From: Gracilaria gracilis
Lineage: Eukaryota; Rhodophyta; Florideophyceae; Gracilariales; Gracilariaceae
Length of the DNA stretch: 64,000 nucleotides
Direction of reading: 5' to 3'
NCBI GenBank assembly: GCA_030374805.1
Contig: JARGSG010000033.1
Coordinates: 181,425 to 245,424, forward strand
Part shown: one piece after another, positions 45,798-56,694 of the stretch
Layout of the letters: each line of letters begins with the position of its first letter
Position numbering within the stretch: position 1 is the first letter of the stretch
The notes under the pieces: model-generated
Seen by the model: only the letters and a program-made list of their open reading frames with translations
The model's database searches: none
Told to the model about the DNA's origin: nothing
Translations under genes and position numbers: made by a program

Positions 45798-47081
45798 CCA
45801 ACGCCTAAACGGAAATCTGCTGGCATCCCCGAGGTGCTTGCTGTCACCTCGGGGGAAACCAATATCGTTCCGGTCACGGTCGAAGAGCTGGTACGAGCTC
45901 AAGCAGATGACCCTTTTAGTGAGTCCGTACGGAAAGACGTCGGCAACGGTGTCACTCTGTTCGACGTTGACCGAAAGGGACTTACCGTGCGCAAAGCACC
46001 ACTGGACGGCGCCATCCAGAAGGTCGTATCTGCATCACTGCAGGAACGCGTCCTCTACTTGGCACACTACCCCCGCCTGGTCGGCCATCCGGGCTCCATT
46101 CGGATGTATGAAAGTCTCCGTCGACACTTCTACTGGCCGCATATGGCCCATGATGTATTCCAGACCGTACGGGACTGTCGCATCTGCTCGGCGACGAAGG
46201 AAACACACTTCAAGTCGCAGAAGCTGTTGAAGCTGTTCCCCGCCACCGGCCTGCTGGACTTCGTCGCGATGGACATCTTCGGTCCATTCACGAAGTCCGT
46301 AAACGGTTACCGGTACATACTGGTTAATACCGATATGTTTAGTAAGATAGCCCGCTCTATTCCCATGCGGTCAACCACAGCTCCTGCAGTGGCAAAGGCC
46401 TTCCTGGAGAACTGGTTTTATCCGTACGGAATTTCCAACTATCTGCTAGCCGATAACGGATCACAATTTGTCTCCAAGTTCTTTGAGACTGTATGTACCG
46501 CTTTGGGAACCAAGCACGTACAAAGGACCGCGTACCATCCGCAGAAGAATGGTCAGGCCGAACGGTTTGATAAGACACTCGTGAAGAGGTTACGCCACTA
46601 CGTCGCAGATCATCAGAACACTTAGCACGCGTAAGTGCAACCTCTTACGTACGGCTACAACATGCAGGTCCATCGATCTCTCGGTACCGCACCGTTCGAC
46701 GTTGCGCTGACGCGTAAGCCACCGGGCGTTCTTCTTGATGAGCCCAGTACGTCTTTGGACCCGACGACGCTTACAAAGCCCACGGCCGCTCGGTTGAAAC
46801 GCTACACGCTCAAGCTCCTACAGGCCACGCTGCAGACCGCTCAGATGAAGTTGACCCGCGCCCAACAGCGCTATAAGGAAAACTTTGGCAAGTCCGTGCG
46901 GTACACGCCGAGCTTAACCCCTGGAGAAGAAATGTTTGTTGACCGACTAGACTACAAGAACACGGAGGAGGACCTTACGGATCAGGAAGGTACGTATCAG
47001 AAGCTATTACCAAAGACGGTTGGCCCGTTCAAGGTTGTACCCGCAACGGACGCTACTGTCACTCTGAACCAAGACGGTATT
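45798..47081 (+). pseudogene. Chromovirus integrase
   Basis: The zinc-binding HHCC region (HYPRLVGHPGS ... DCRICS) is followed by the catalytic core with MDIFGPF, LLADNGSQFVS and QKNGQAERFDKTL supplying D, D and E. Two stops (TAG at 46623 and TAA at 46632) interrupt it, and the frame then continues with a GPF/GPY-type C-terminal segment (TVGPFKVVPATDATVTL). The gene is cut at 47081 by the TRIM insertion, and the same frame resumes beyond it. Confidence 0.88.
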
Positions 47082-47423
47082 TGTTGAAAGTTCAAATACA
47101 TGAACTGACGCCCTGTGTCACAAAAGAGCATAGCTCCAATAGCTCATCTGTTTTCTAACAGGTTATGGGCCCAGCTCTACGCTGTAGACCTTGGGTTCGA
47201 GTCCCAGAAGTGACATTTGACAAAGAGATTGTACATGTTTACAGCAGAAGTGGAGTTACAGTGTGAAGGTAACCAGATCAGGTAGATCAGTTCTTCTGTA
47301 AGCTTTGTCCTTCGGCTTGACAGTGAGCGCAGGTCGAAGGGGAGTGTTGAAAGTTCAAATACATGAACTGACGCTCTGTGTCACAAGAGAGCATAGCGCC
47401 AATAGCTCATCTGTTTTCTAACA
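47082..47423 (+). mobile_element. TRIM element (miniature LTR retrotransposon)
   Basis: Two 79-base direct repeats (47082-47160 and 47345-47423) start TGTTGAAAG and end TAACA, with only a few differences. GTATT precedes and follows as a perfect five-base target duplication. GGTTATGGGCCCA right after the first repeat is complementary to the anticodon stem-loop of initiator tRNA-Met, an internal primer site like those of some Copia elements. A purine tract GAAGGGGAG directly precedes the second repeat. It has no coding capacity. Removing it with one duplication copy restores the integrase-chromodomain frame exactly. Confidence 0.93.
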
Positions 47424-47773
47424 GTATTCACAACACCGTCGGCATTGAGAAAGTGACAAAAGCTCCAACCGCACGGCCAACAACCACACCGGTCAGTTCC
47501 GAACGGACACGCGTCACAGTAGCTGCTGACCCTGAGGGACCGTATGCGGACGAACCAGTTGACGATCAACCTACCCCACCGCCCGGAACAGTTCTGAGCA
47601 TGGTGGAACGCGTCGTCGACCATCGTGACACCCCGAACGGAAAAAAATACAGCGTACGGTGGCACGGATACCGCACCGATCAGGATACTTTCGAACCGCC
47701 AGAACACATCCCCCAACACTTCATCGCACGCTATTGGCGTCGCCGAGACTCTTCGGTAGCGGCGACACCTTAG
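47424..47773 (+). CDS. Chromovirus chromodomain region
   Basis: After a Thr/Pro-rich linker comes MVERVVDHRDTPNGKKYSVR, then WHGYRTDQDTFEPPEHI, with the aromatic and acidic pattern of a chromodomain (a Y, W and final aromatic/acidic stretch). In chromoviruses this domain at the integrase C-terminus directs insertion to marked chromatin. It is the end of the pol frame interrupted by the TRIM. Confidence 0.85.
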
Positions 47774-48300
47774 GAGGGGGAAAGGGGCGGATCGGAAATC
47801 CGAGATCGTACGTACTGGCTCGCAAGCCGTGAACCGTTACGGGACACCAAAAGGCGCCGCCACTACGTTATCATTGGGCGGCAAACCGCCACCAACGTAC
47901 GCCTATTGGTCAATTACTTTTCGATTTTTACGAAACGCCGCCTTTTTCGACAACGGCACACGCAGAACGACATGATATTAGCCCACAGGTCATCATAAAC
48001 AATAACAAATTTACCTAGTAGAAAGAAGCTACGAGTACGCACGGTTAACTATGTAGTCTTCTTCCAACCGGGCTTCGTTATACCGCGCCCACGAGTACCC
48101 CGCGGAGAAGTACCACGGCCGGCAGCGAAATGAGCACGCGAACCCGAACCGGTCTTCGTCGGCTGGAACGCCAAAGCGGCCCCAGGTTACGGCAAAGGGG
48201 CCACGACCTTCTTTTTTCCACCCGACTTACTGCCCGAATGGCTGGCGGGTGCAGGTGCCGGCTCTATGAGGTCCTCCTCAAACGTGACGGTTTCCGTTCC
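47774..48300. other. Spacer between chromovirus pol and antisense frame
   Basis: No gene is seen. It lies between convergent reading frames. There is a G-rich purine tract just after the pol stop. Confidence 0.5.
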
Positions 48301-49878
48301 CTATTGATCTCCGCCCAGAGATGACATGGGAACATCCTCGACCACCGGAGTTACCCCCTCTTGCGAAGTTTTCCCTTCGGGAGCCGCCTTCGTACCGCTC
48401 GGCCCTGCACCGTCACCAGACTGGCCTTCACCTTCAGGCTCTTCCCCGGGCAGAAAATAGGGCGCAATCAGCTCGACGCCCTTGAAGAAAAACTCTGCCG
48501 CTTGGCACATGTTCTTAACGATATGGTCGACAATGCGCTCCGCATCGACCTGTTGCGCAATGCCCTCATGGGATTTGGTCACCAGCTCCTCTAACTTCCC
48601 GAACGTTGATATCGTCGTTCTATCCACACTGGGCGCCATACTCAGACCAGCCGTCACGGACTTCTCGTAAGACGCCACGATCAACAAGGTGTGGGCCCGG
48701 AGGTAACCGAACGGGTTACGCTGCGCCTGAGCCTGCTCACAGAGAGAAGTCTCGGCGTTGACCGCGCGGCCCATTCATGCTCGGGCCGCCAACAGGGCGT
48801 CGCCAAGCGTCGCAGGCTCCTTTTTTCCGAATGGAATGCAAGCCGCGCGGAGAGCCACGAAGGCCTTGTGCGTATCACCGTCCGAATGCGGGCTGGCGCT
48901 GTTCTCAATGGTGAAACCGGATTTGTTCCAAGACTTCCGACCGGATCCTGCCTGTACTCCTGCCTCAACAACGGCCTTCACCTCAACGGGTGTAACCATC
49001 GGAGTCGGCAGCGGCGCCGCTTCCTCGAAGTTCTGTGCCATGAACCCATGTGGGAAGAAGTGCGGAACGGTTTTGAAGGGACAGGGGGAAAGACTCTCCG
49101 GACCCTTCAGGACACGAGTGATCGGCGTCGCGACCGGTCCGGTCGAGAGCATCGCCAGGAACGTATCGGAGTAGTAGTCGAACCACAGGAACCCCGGAGT
49201 GTTGTCCAAATCGGTCTCCAACGAGTACTGCAGCAGTTTCTCACCTACCTTCGGAGGAAACACGGTGCCGCGGAGAACGTTCTGGAGTCCCATCTCGGCC
49301 AGGATGCATACCAGTTTGTACGGCATTGAAAACAACCGCCCGTACTGGGTTTGACCGTCCTCATGGTACAGACGCTCGTCTCCCGCACGTGTGAAGACCT
49401 CGATACCTTCGTGGGCCGCCTGGAGAAGCGCCATAAAGGCAAACACTGCCCACTCGGCGTATACGACCTGACGGACAACACCCTGTATGGGCGAACCTTT
49501 GAGGAGCTCTTCCGAATGGTAAGCCAACACGGACGGAGTCGGTACGGATAGGTTGCGGGACACATCGAGGCTGGGCCACACTTCGTTCGTGGAGCAATAC
49601 AAGTCCGATTGGGGATGAGCAGGAACGTCAAAGAACTCGACGTTATGCCAATTGTACACGAACCCATTGGACGCTCGGATTCTCGCCTCCGTTGCGGCAT
49701 TACTTTCTCACCGTTGACGGTCTAGCCAGTACAACTTATCGAACGGCGGTTCGAACATCACCAACTCAAGCGGATTCATGTTCTTCTCGGGAAAGCCCTA
49801 ATCAGATGAGCAGCGATGAAACAAACGCTGCAACGCATCCTGATAGGTCTTCTCCTCCGGACAGCGCAGGTATAACAT
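48301..49878 (-). pseudogene. Antisense reading frame in the chromovirus, unknown protein
   Basis: From ATG at 49878, the minus strand gives one frame of 525 codons interrupted only by TAG near 49798, TGA near 49723 and TGA at 48775. Such length with so few stops points to a once-coding gene. The sequence has a conserved look (MLYLRCPEEKTYQDALQRLF; VMFEPPFDKLYWLDRQR; VYNWHNVEFFDVP) and a low-complexity Pro/Glu/Gly-rich C-terminus. I recognise no family. Antisense frames between pol and the 3' LTR are known in plant Tat-lineage Ty3/gypsy elements, but I know of none established for chromoviruses. It could be a captured cellular gene. Confidence 0.6.
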
Positions 49879-51475
49879 GTCGCTTCACCGGTAGGTCTTT
49901 TCGCTCTTCCGTCCGGTCACACCAGGCAGATGGTTCCAGCGGGCTTGCCAAGCTTCGATGCTTGTCTGTTTCGGGTTCTGGATCGCCATATCCCGCATCG
50001 GTAGTGCCATTGGAATCGAAACGAAACGCTCACCGTCTAAAAATCTCTTCTGGACGTATTCCGTGACTGATAACGGGACCTGCTTCCTCCGGCGAGGAGC
50101 GGTAAAACCGCGACGGAAACGATGGTAATACTTCTGACCAGGTAACGGTACGGAACAGAAAGGTGTCTACGGTGTACCATAGCCGCTCGGGTTCGGCGCC
50201 ATTGCCTGCGTGGGGTTGGATACGGAGTGAACCGACTCGGGCACGTCGCCACTTGGCTGGGGCTTTTATAGAGGGAGGTGAATACGACAACGCGGTACTT
50301 GAGGTATTACGGACCGTTTGGAATCGCCACGACGACTTTGTCGTCGTACAGGCGCCGCGTGGACGAAATGTCAGTACTAATTGATTTATTTTTATTTGGG
50401 GATCAGGAGCTGACCTTCCGCCGCCCCCTTCACACGAGATACACTCGCTTCGTCGTTGCGTCGCATCGCGTCCAATTGGTACGGTCGCGCCCTACTCCTA
50501 CGAACGTCCCTCGCCCCCACGGTCATGATGAGCACCGACGGTCCTTCGACCGTCAGTCTATTCACAAACGCGGACTCTTGATAAGGACACGACGTAATTG
50601 AACTCTCCAGGCAAACGCCCGACCGCTAAGGAACCGCCCACTAGACGTTCTCCTTCAAGACGCACCGTGCTAGCCGATTTGGACACCCGTCAGTCGTATT
50701 CCTTCGAGACAGAGCGTTCGCGCCAATGCAGACACCCGTCGGACGTTCTCCTTTGAGACGAAGCGTTCGCGCCGATTCGGACACCGTTCGGACGTTCTCC
50801 TTTGAGACGAACCGTACGTGCCGATTTGGATACCCGCACGCCTGTGCGGCGGTCAGCATCTGTCGTTGTATCCGCTCGTACGTTACACGGTGAACGCTCC
50901 GCGACGAGTCCATTCGTACAGTATCTCCTACAGTCAACTTCGGAAAATTGGGCATGGCTTCGCCCCGCCCTTTCCGGTCAAATTTTCCGTAAGCGGATGC
51001 TGCGGCTTCCCGTTCACCGTACGAACCCAGCACACACTTGGTGGTGTTACCGAACGGGTGACACCAAACGTAAACCCCGCAGTCTGCAGAGCTGACAACC
51101 TGACGGCTCTGCCAGGTACGCTCCAATCAGACTTGGGCATACGCAATGCCAGGGACGTCGACATCGCCCGGACGGACACCTGTGGTCTGTACAGCTATAC
51201 GCCGTCGCATACGTTCCGGGTAACGCGTCGTATGCCTTCGATTCACCGTACGCGTACCGGCGCGTAGCGTTCAGCTCGGTTTGATCCCTACCACACGCAC
51301 TCAAGGCTTTTTTCGTCGCTTCCGCTCAGAAATTTTGGCATGGCTTCGTCCCGCCCTTTCCGAGCAAATTTTCCGAACGGATGCTATGACGCCCTCTAGA
51401 CCAGGCGGACGTAAGCGTAGCGACTTAGCGACGCTACGCAGCGCTCCGAGGGCGGAGCGCAAGTCTAGGAGGATT
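49879..51475. other. Chromovirus 3' non-coding region with repeats
   Basis: No convincing gene is seen. At 50643-50838 four 49-base tandem units share TTCTCCTTTGAGACGAAGCG-like cores. A direct repeat of about 57 bases (near 50944 and 51330) contains GGCATGGCTTCG and CCGCCCTTTCCG. A purine tract AGGAGGA just before the LTR is the likely polypurine primer. Confidence 0.6.
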
Positions 51476-52011
51476 TTTAGTATAGTGGGCCCGAGTTGGT
51501 GCTCTGTATATCCAATTGGCCGTTCACGTACAAAGGGGTAGTGCAGGCCGGTGTAGTGGCAACGCCACGTGTCCGATCGGTGGACGAGTGCCAGGGCAGG
51601 TTGGCCGAGCGTACAAGTTGGACACGTGTGCAGCCTGGATAGTGAATATGCAAATTATACCGATCGTACAGTAGTCAGTAGGAGGCCCAGACCCAATATT
51701 TAGTTGTAGCTCGGATCTCCCGAGGCCCCAATCGTAAATGACAAGTATCTTCTGCCGAACGCCTTCTTCGTTAGTTTGCACTCACTATAGACTGCACGGC
51801 TACTTCTTTATTGGGTTTCTCAGACCGTTCGTACCCTTCCGCACGTTCCTGTACGTGCCTAGTGATACCAATCGTCCACTCTCCTCTCGACCGCCCGGTG
51901 CTTCCGCCCCTTGTCTCCGTTCGGATTCCTTACAGTCACAAGACTGTACGCTGCCACCGCTCCCGTCTCAAGACCGCTTCCGACTCTCTCCTTTTTGTGC
52001 ATTATACCACA
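51476..52011 (+). repeat. 3' LTR of the chromovirus
   Basis: It matches the 5' LTR over its full length, ending ATACCACA. The first bases are TTTAGTATAG, so the starting TG has changed to TT. CCCGC follows as the right target-site copy. Confidence 0.88.
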
Positions 52012-52480
52012 CCCGCCCCCCACATCCATGCCACTGATGTACCGTTCCCCGCTCGGACTCAATCTACGAATTCCATTCTCTCCTCCTCGATCCCAGACCC
52101 AGACTCTCGCTGCCCCCTAATCACACTCTGCCATTCTCCAAGATTCTAAGAAGACCCACTTCGCCAGAATGCCTAGAATCACCCGATACACCAAGGAAAA
52201 GGCCGTCGAGTAATTCCACTTCTTTTCCCTTGCCAAATATTCTTCCCTCTTCGAGTCTTACCCTCTCTGAAGAGGCTCCACAACCTCCCCCCCCTCTCCT
52301 CTTCCCATACAACATCTTCCTCTTCAAATTACTTCATAAATTCTAACTCGGCATCTTCAAGCTCATCAAACTGGCAGCCATCGAGAGAATCAAGTCAGAG
52401 TCACTCCAGACTACTCCCCGTTCTTACAAGTCCCGGCGTTCTTTCAACTACATCCGTTTCTTCATCCTAAAGCCACTTTT
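52012..52480 (+). pseudogene. Transposase fragment of copy C, right of the retrotransposon
   Basis: Sequence continues exactly where 40450 stopped. It aligns with copy A from about 3855, then to about 4260, including the block equivalent to PLHNFHLGVSKLIKLAAIER. Frames shift several times. Confidence 0.7.
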
Positions 52481-52560
52481 CGAACTATTATTCATTCTAC
52501 TCTCTTCCCCCTCTTTTTTCTGTCTCATCCATGCCGTCTCTCCGGTTCCAAAACCAAATG

Positions 52561-52672
52561 ACTAAACCTGGGATCCTCCGGTCAGCACGGTGCTGTGTAG
52601 CAATCAAGAACCGCTCCAAATCTCCGCGTTATTTCTCTATAAAGTATTCCTTCCTCAGCGCTATTAGCACCT
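52561..52672 (-). pseudogene. Fragment of the large element's coiled-coil gene (C-terminus)
   Basis: About 110 bases match 25541-25650 of copy B and 6040-6140 of copy A, the C-terminal end of the basic coiled-coil gene (LGAVLD...YIAA on the minus strand). It directly follows transposase sequence, so about 1.5 kb that should lie between is missing. Confidence 0.6.
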
Positions 52673-52796
52673 ACAAAAATCTCGCAACACTAAGCTACAA
52701 ACCATTGAAACGCCTCAATTTCAAAATACTGTCCCGTTCCGGAATCCAACTTTTTTCTAAACCTCATCTAACGATTTTGTTCCTACAGTGCTTTCC

Positions 52797-52985
52797 GCTT
52801 CGATCCACTAGGTGAATTGTACCTCAACGTTTTCAAGCTCATCACGCTGGTCTCTATCTAGGAAATCATAACAGAAGCATTCGCCATAGTATTTCGTTCA
52901 CCTACAGATCGACAATCCTACCATTCTGTCCGGTATTCCATGCTCAAACAACAATCGACCACCATCCCTGCAACTCCAAAATGCC
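52797..52985 (+). pseudogene. Second, more diverged transposase fragment
   Basis: Translation gives FDPLGELYLNVFKLITLV and related residues that match the FEPLHNFHLGVSKLIKLA region of copy A, which was already present at about 52330. This is therefore a separate, older relic. Confidence 0.5.
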
Positions 52986-54416
52986 CGATTGGTAGATTAG
53001 TTGGCTAGCATGCCAGTAGTCGGATGGTACGGTCGTAATAGGAATGAAGGTTGTAAGTGAGCGTAAGTACCAGCTGTCGTGAAAAGTTAGGAAGCATGGA
53101 ACGTCAGGGGCGATCGAGGTATGTGAAAAGAGTCCAAACACCGTGAGCACATAGTAGAGATATACTTAATGACTGGTTGAGTCCAGATCTAGATGAGGAA
53201 TACTAATTTCGCGGATCGGACCTTAAGCCGCTACTCTTATGGAATTGCGGAAAAGAAAAGTTACAAAGTAGGTGCCCCTCTACCTCGTCGGGACTCATTA
53301 AAGTGTGCAACGGCCACTGCACCAAGTAGCAAAAATGCCTCCTCTTACGGTCTGTAAACTATCTAAAGCTCTCACTACTTGTGCTATCTTTCAAAAAGCT
53401 CTTCTCACAATCATTTTCCGGTGTCTGTCATTGGACATACTCTTCCTAATGTCGACAGATCCACCTCTATCTGACATATTCGTGGGCTCTGGGGCACAAT
53501 CATTGTGAGCGGTACAATATGTTGTAATGTAGCCACAAAAGTGTCTTTTATCACCAAATCAACACTTTAAGTCATGCTAGGCAGCAAATAACCGAATCAA
53601 CCTAATCAATGTTTAAGTATTCAACTATTCTATGTGTACAAAACGCCACATTCAAAGCGAATATCACCGCACTTGCATGGTGCCACTCTTTCATTTACAG
53701 GCTTCAATTCGTGTGGCAAAAGAGTTACCATGAACGTAGAGGACAATCAAATACTAACCTTTTTGCTAGGTCAGTTGGACAGCGAAACGAGTTATTATGG
53801 ATTCCAATCCGTAAAATTGATAAAGACCCACTCTCGACCACCCCACGTCCTATGTTCAGAAGAAGACACCTGCAAAGCCTCCCTATGAACAGAGGTTCTG
53901 GACGAAGTTGGTACTGTAAAGGGGCCATATGGGTACGACTAGTGACTGCAGGTGCCTAGAAATGTCCGCGCAATGGCCTTGTGGCACGGAGCGATTTTTT
54001 GGAGTTTTTTAATTGGCTCTAAATATGTCCGTTGGGATGCCAAAGGATTTCCATGGGTCCGAAGATGGCCTCTCTCGTCCTCCAGAGTAATTGCTCGTCC
54101 ATTTTTTGGTCTCCTGGAGACACTGGTCAGCGTTTCTCTTTCTGTGTTTACGTCTACCAACGGTAGCATTGGTACACGCTTGCGTGCAGCGCACCCCTGG
54201 TACTCCGGTGTACGTACGCATGTTTTCTGTCTGCCTACACACCCCGCGTTACCTCGCTCCCAATCACGCCCCTTCGCTCTCTCAATACCGAAACTACTTT
54301 CGGACACACCTGATGCTTCGATACACTCCATAACCAACGGCACCGTACAGAGCAGCATTGCTGCAAAGGTTGCACCAGCATTTCTTCAAACGTGTTAGTG
54401 ACAGGTCCAGGATGCT
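52986..54416. other. Region without assignable genes
   Basis: Open frames up to 148 codons occur on both strands between 53600 and 54400 but none shows a recognisable motif. Those just before 54400 may hold the lost N-terminal part of the peroxidase; I cannot align them. Confidence 0.4.
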
Positions 54417-55655
54417 GATGAAACTGCAACTGCACCGGGTCCTGTGGAAGTCACAGTGGGTGAGACTGTTTGTTGTGCTCCAAATGCGAGAAACTTCGCA
54501 CCAAAGTTTGATGCAGAACGACCGATCAATTCATTGTCATCTGCGTTGGATCTCGCTGCAGTGTATGGTCTTGATGAAGCGCATGCAAACTCTTTGCGCT
54601 CGTTCAAGAGTGGAAAGTTGAAAGTTACAAACGGAAATTTGCTACTTTTGATTACGCTCGGGCTCTCGAATGCTCCAACTGCAGGTGCCCAATACTTTTT
54701 TGCTGGTGATCATGGTGCGAACGAACATCCTGTGCTCACTGCTTTGCACACCATCTTCGTGAGAGAACGCAGTTCGGTATGCGACGAATTGGAACGGTAG
54801 TTCATAATTTCTGATTACGATCTCCTGTTACAACTAGCCAGGATGATCAGCATTGCACAGTTTGAAAAGATTTTGTTTGAAGAAGTCTTCCTCGCCATAG
54901 TTGGTCGAGGACAAAAACCGTACCCTGGCTTCAAGTTCTACAAGAATATAGCAATTCTTGATTTGTTCAGTACGGCAGCGTTTCTTGATGCGCATACTGT
55001 GGTTGGAAATCAAGTTAACCGTGCTGCATGAGGCAATCGTTGTCTTCCCCCATATCCGCTGAACAAAATGTTCTTCCGCACTGCAAACCAATTCAAGAAT
55101 CTAGAAACGTTTATTCGCGGTGCTACCGTTACATTGGCTCAAGAAGTGGACATATTTTTGCATGACGCACTTCGAAACTTCTTGTTCACCGGTATTCCTG
55201 AAGAAGGGTTTGCCTTCGACTTAATCGCTTTGAACTTGCAACGCGAAAGACATCGTTCTATCCCAACACTCAACGCGATTAGAGCAAGATTCGGATTAAA
55301 AGAACAACAATCTTTCTTGGATATCACGAAGAATATCAATGTTTCTTCCACGCTTTCTACTGTGTATGGAGGCGATGTGAATAAAGTTGAAGCTTGGGAT
55401 GTAACGGTTGCAGAAGATCATGAGCGTGGAAGCTCACCGGGCCCGACTATGGTGGCGGTCTGGACAAGACAATTTTGAGGACTTGTGTGACGGAGATCGC
55501 TTTTACTATCTTAATGACAGATTCCCTGCCTTTCTTCAAACGCTTCCTAGCATAAGACGTCTATTATGGAGATGTGTCAGTTGTTTGAAGGATTTAATTG
55601 TGAGAAACACCAACATTAGAAGCTGTGACCTGAGTGGGAGAGTGTTCTTCAAGAG
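54417..55655 (+). pseudogene. Animal-type haem peroxidase, fragmented
   Basis: Motifs of the animal haem peroxidase superfamily appear in order: NARNFAPKFDAERPINSLSS, LDLAAVYGLDE, LRSFKSGKLKV, FFAGDHGANEHPVLTALHTI then FVRERS, FEKILFEEVFLAIVGRGQKP, FSTAAFLDAHTVVGNQVNRA, FLHDALRNFLF, FDLIALNLQRERHRS, IRARFGLKEQQSFLDI, VYGGDVNKVEAWDV, GPTMVAV and GDRFYYLNDRFP. The distal His region is missing from the N-terminus, and the proximal position reads D-A-H. A stop at 54798 and small shifts near 55030 and 55475 break the frame. Red algal relatives function in oxylipin or halogen/oxidative chemistry, but this copy is unlikely to work as read. Confidence 0.75.
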
Positions 55656-55689
55656 TTTTTGGTGTTGGTAAAGAATGCTCGGTGTGGTC

Positions 55690-56694
<1,005 letters not shown>

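Larger units (their letters stand above)
40451..52011 (+). mobile_element. Ty3/gypsy chromovirus
   Basis: Long terminal repeats of about 540 bases flank gag, protease, reverse transcriptase, RNase H, integrase and a C-terminal chromodomain. The flanking five bases are CCTGC on the left and CCCGC on the right, which reads as a target duplication with one later change. Left and right flanks are adjacent parts of the same transposase, confirming insertion into copy C. LTR divergence of several per cent and many stops mark an old, inactive insertion. Unusual extras are a long antisense reading frame and 2 kb of repeats before the 3' LTR. Confidence 0.92.

Noticed and set aside
47150-47215. tRNA gene suggested by GGTTCGAGTCCC
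   Set aside because: No cloverleaf can be drawn. The region is the TRIM interior, and the iMet match is complementary to the tRNA, as expected of a primer site.
52995-53025. Another right terminal repeat (GGCTAGCATGCC)
   Set aside because: The outer CACCGACG box is absent at the required eight-base distance, and the subterminal boxes are missing.
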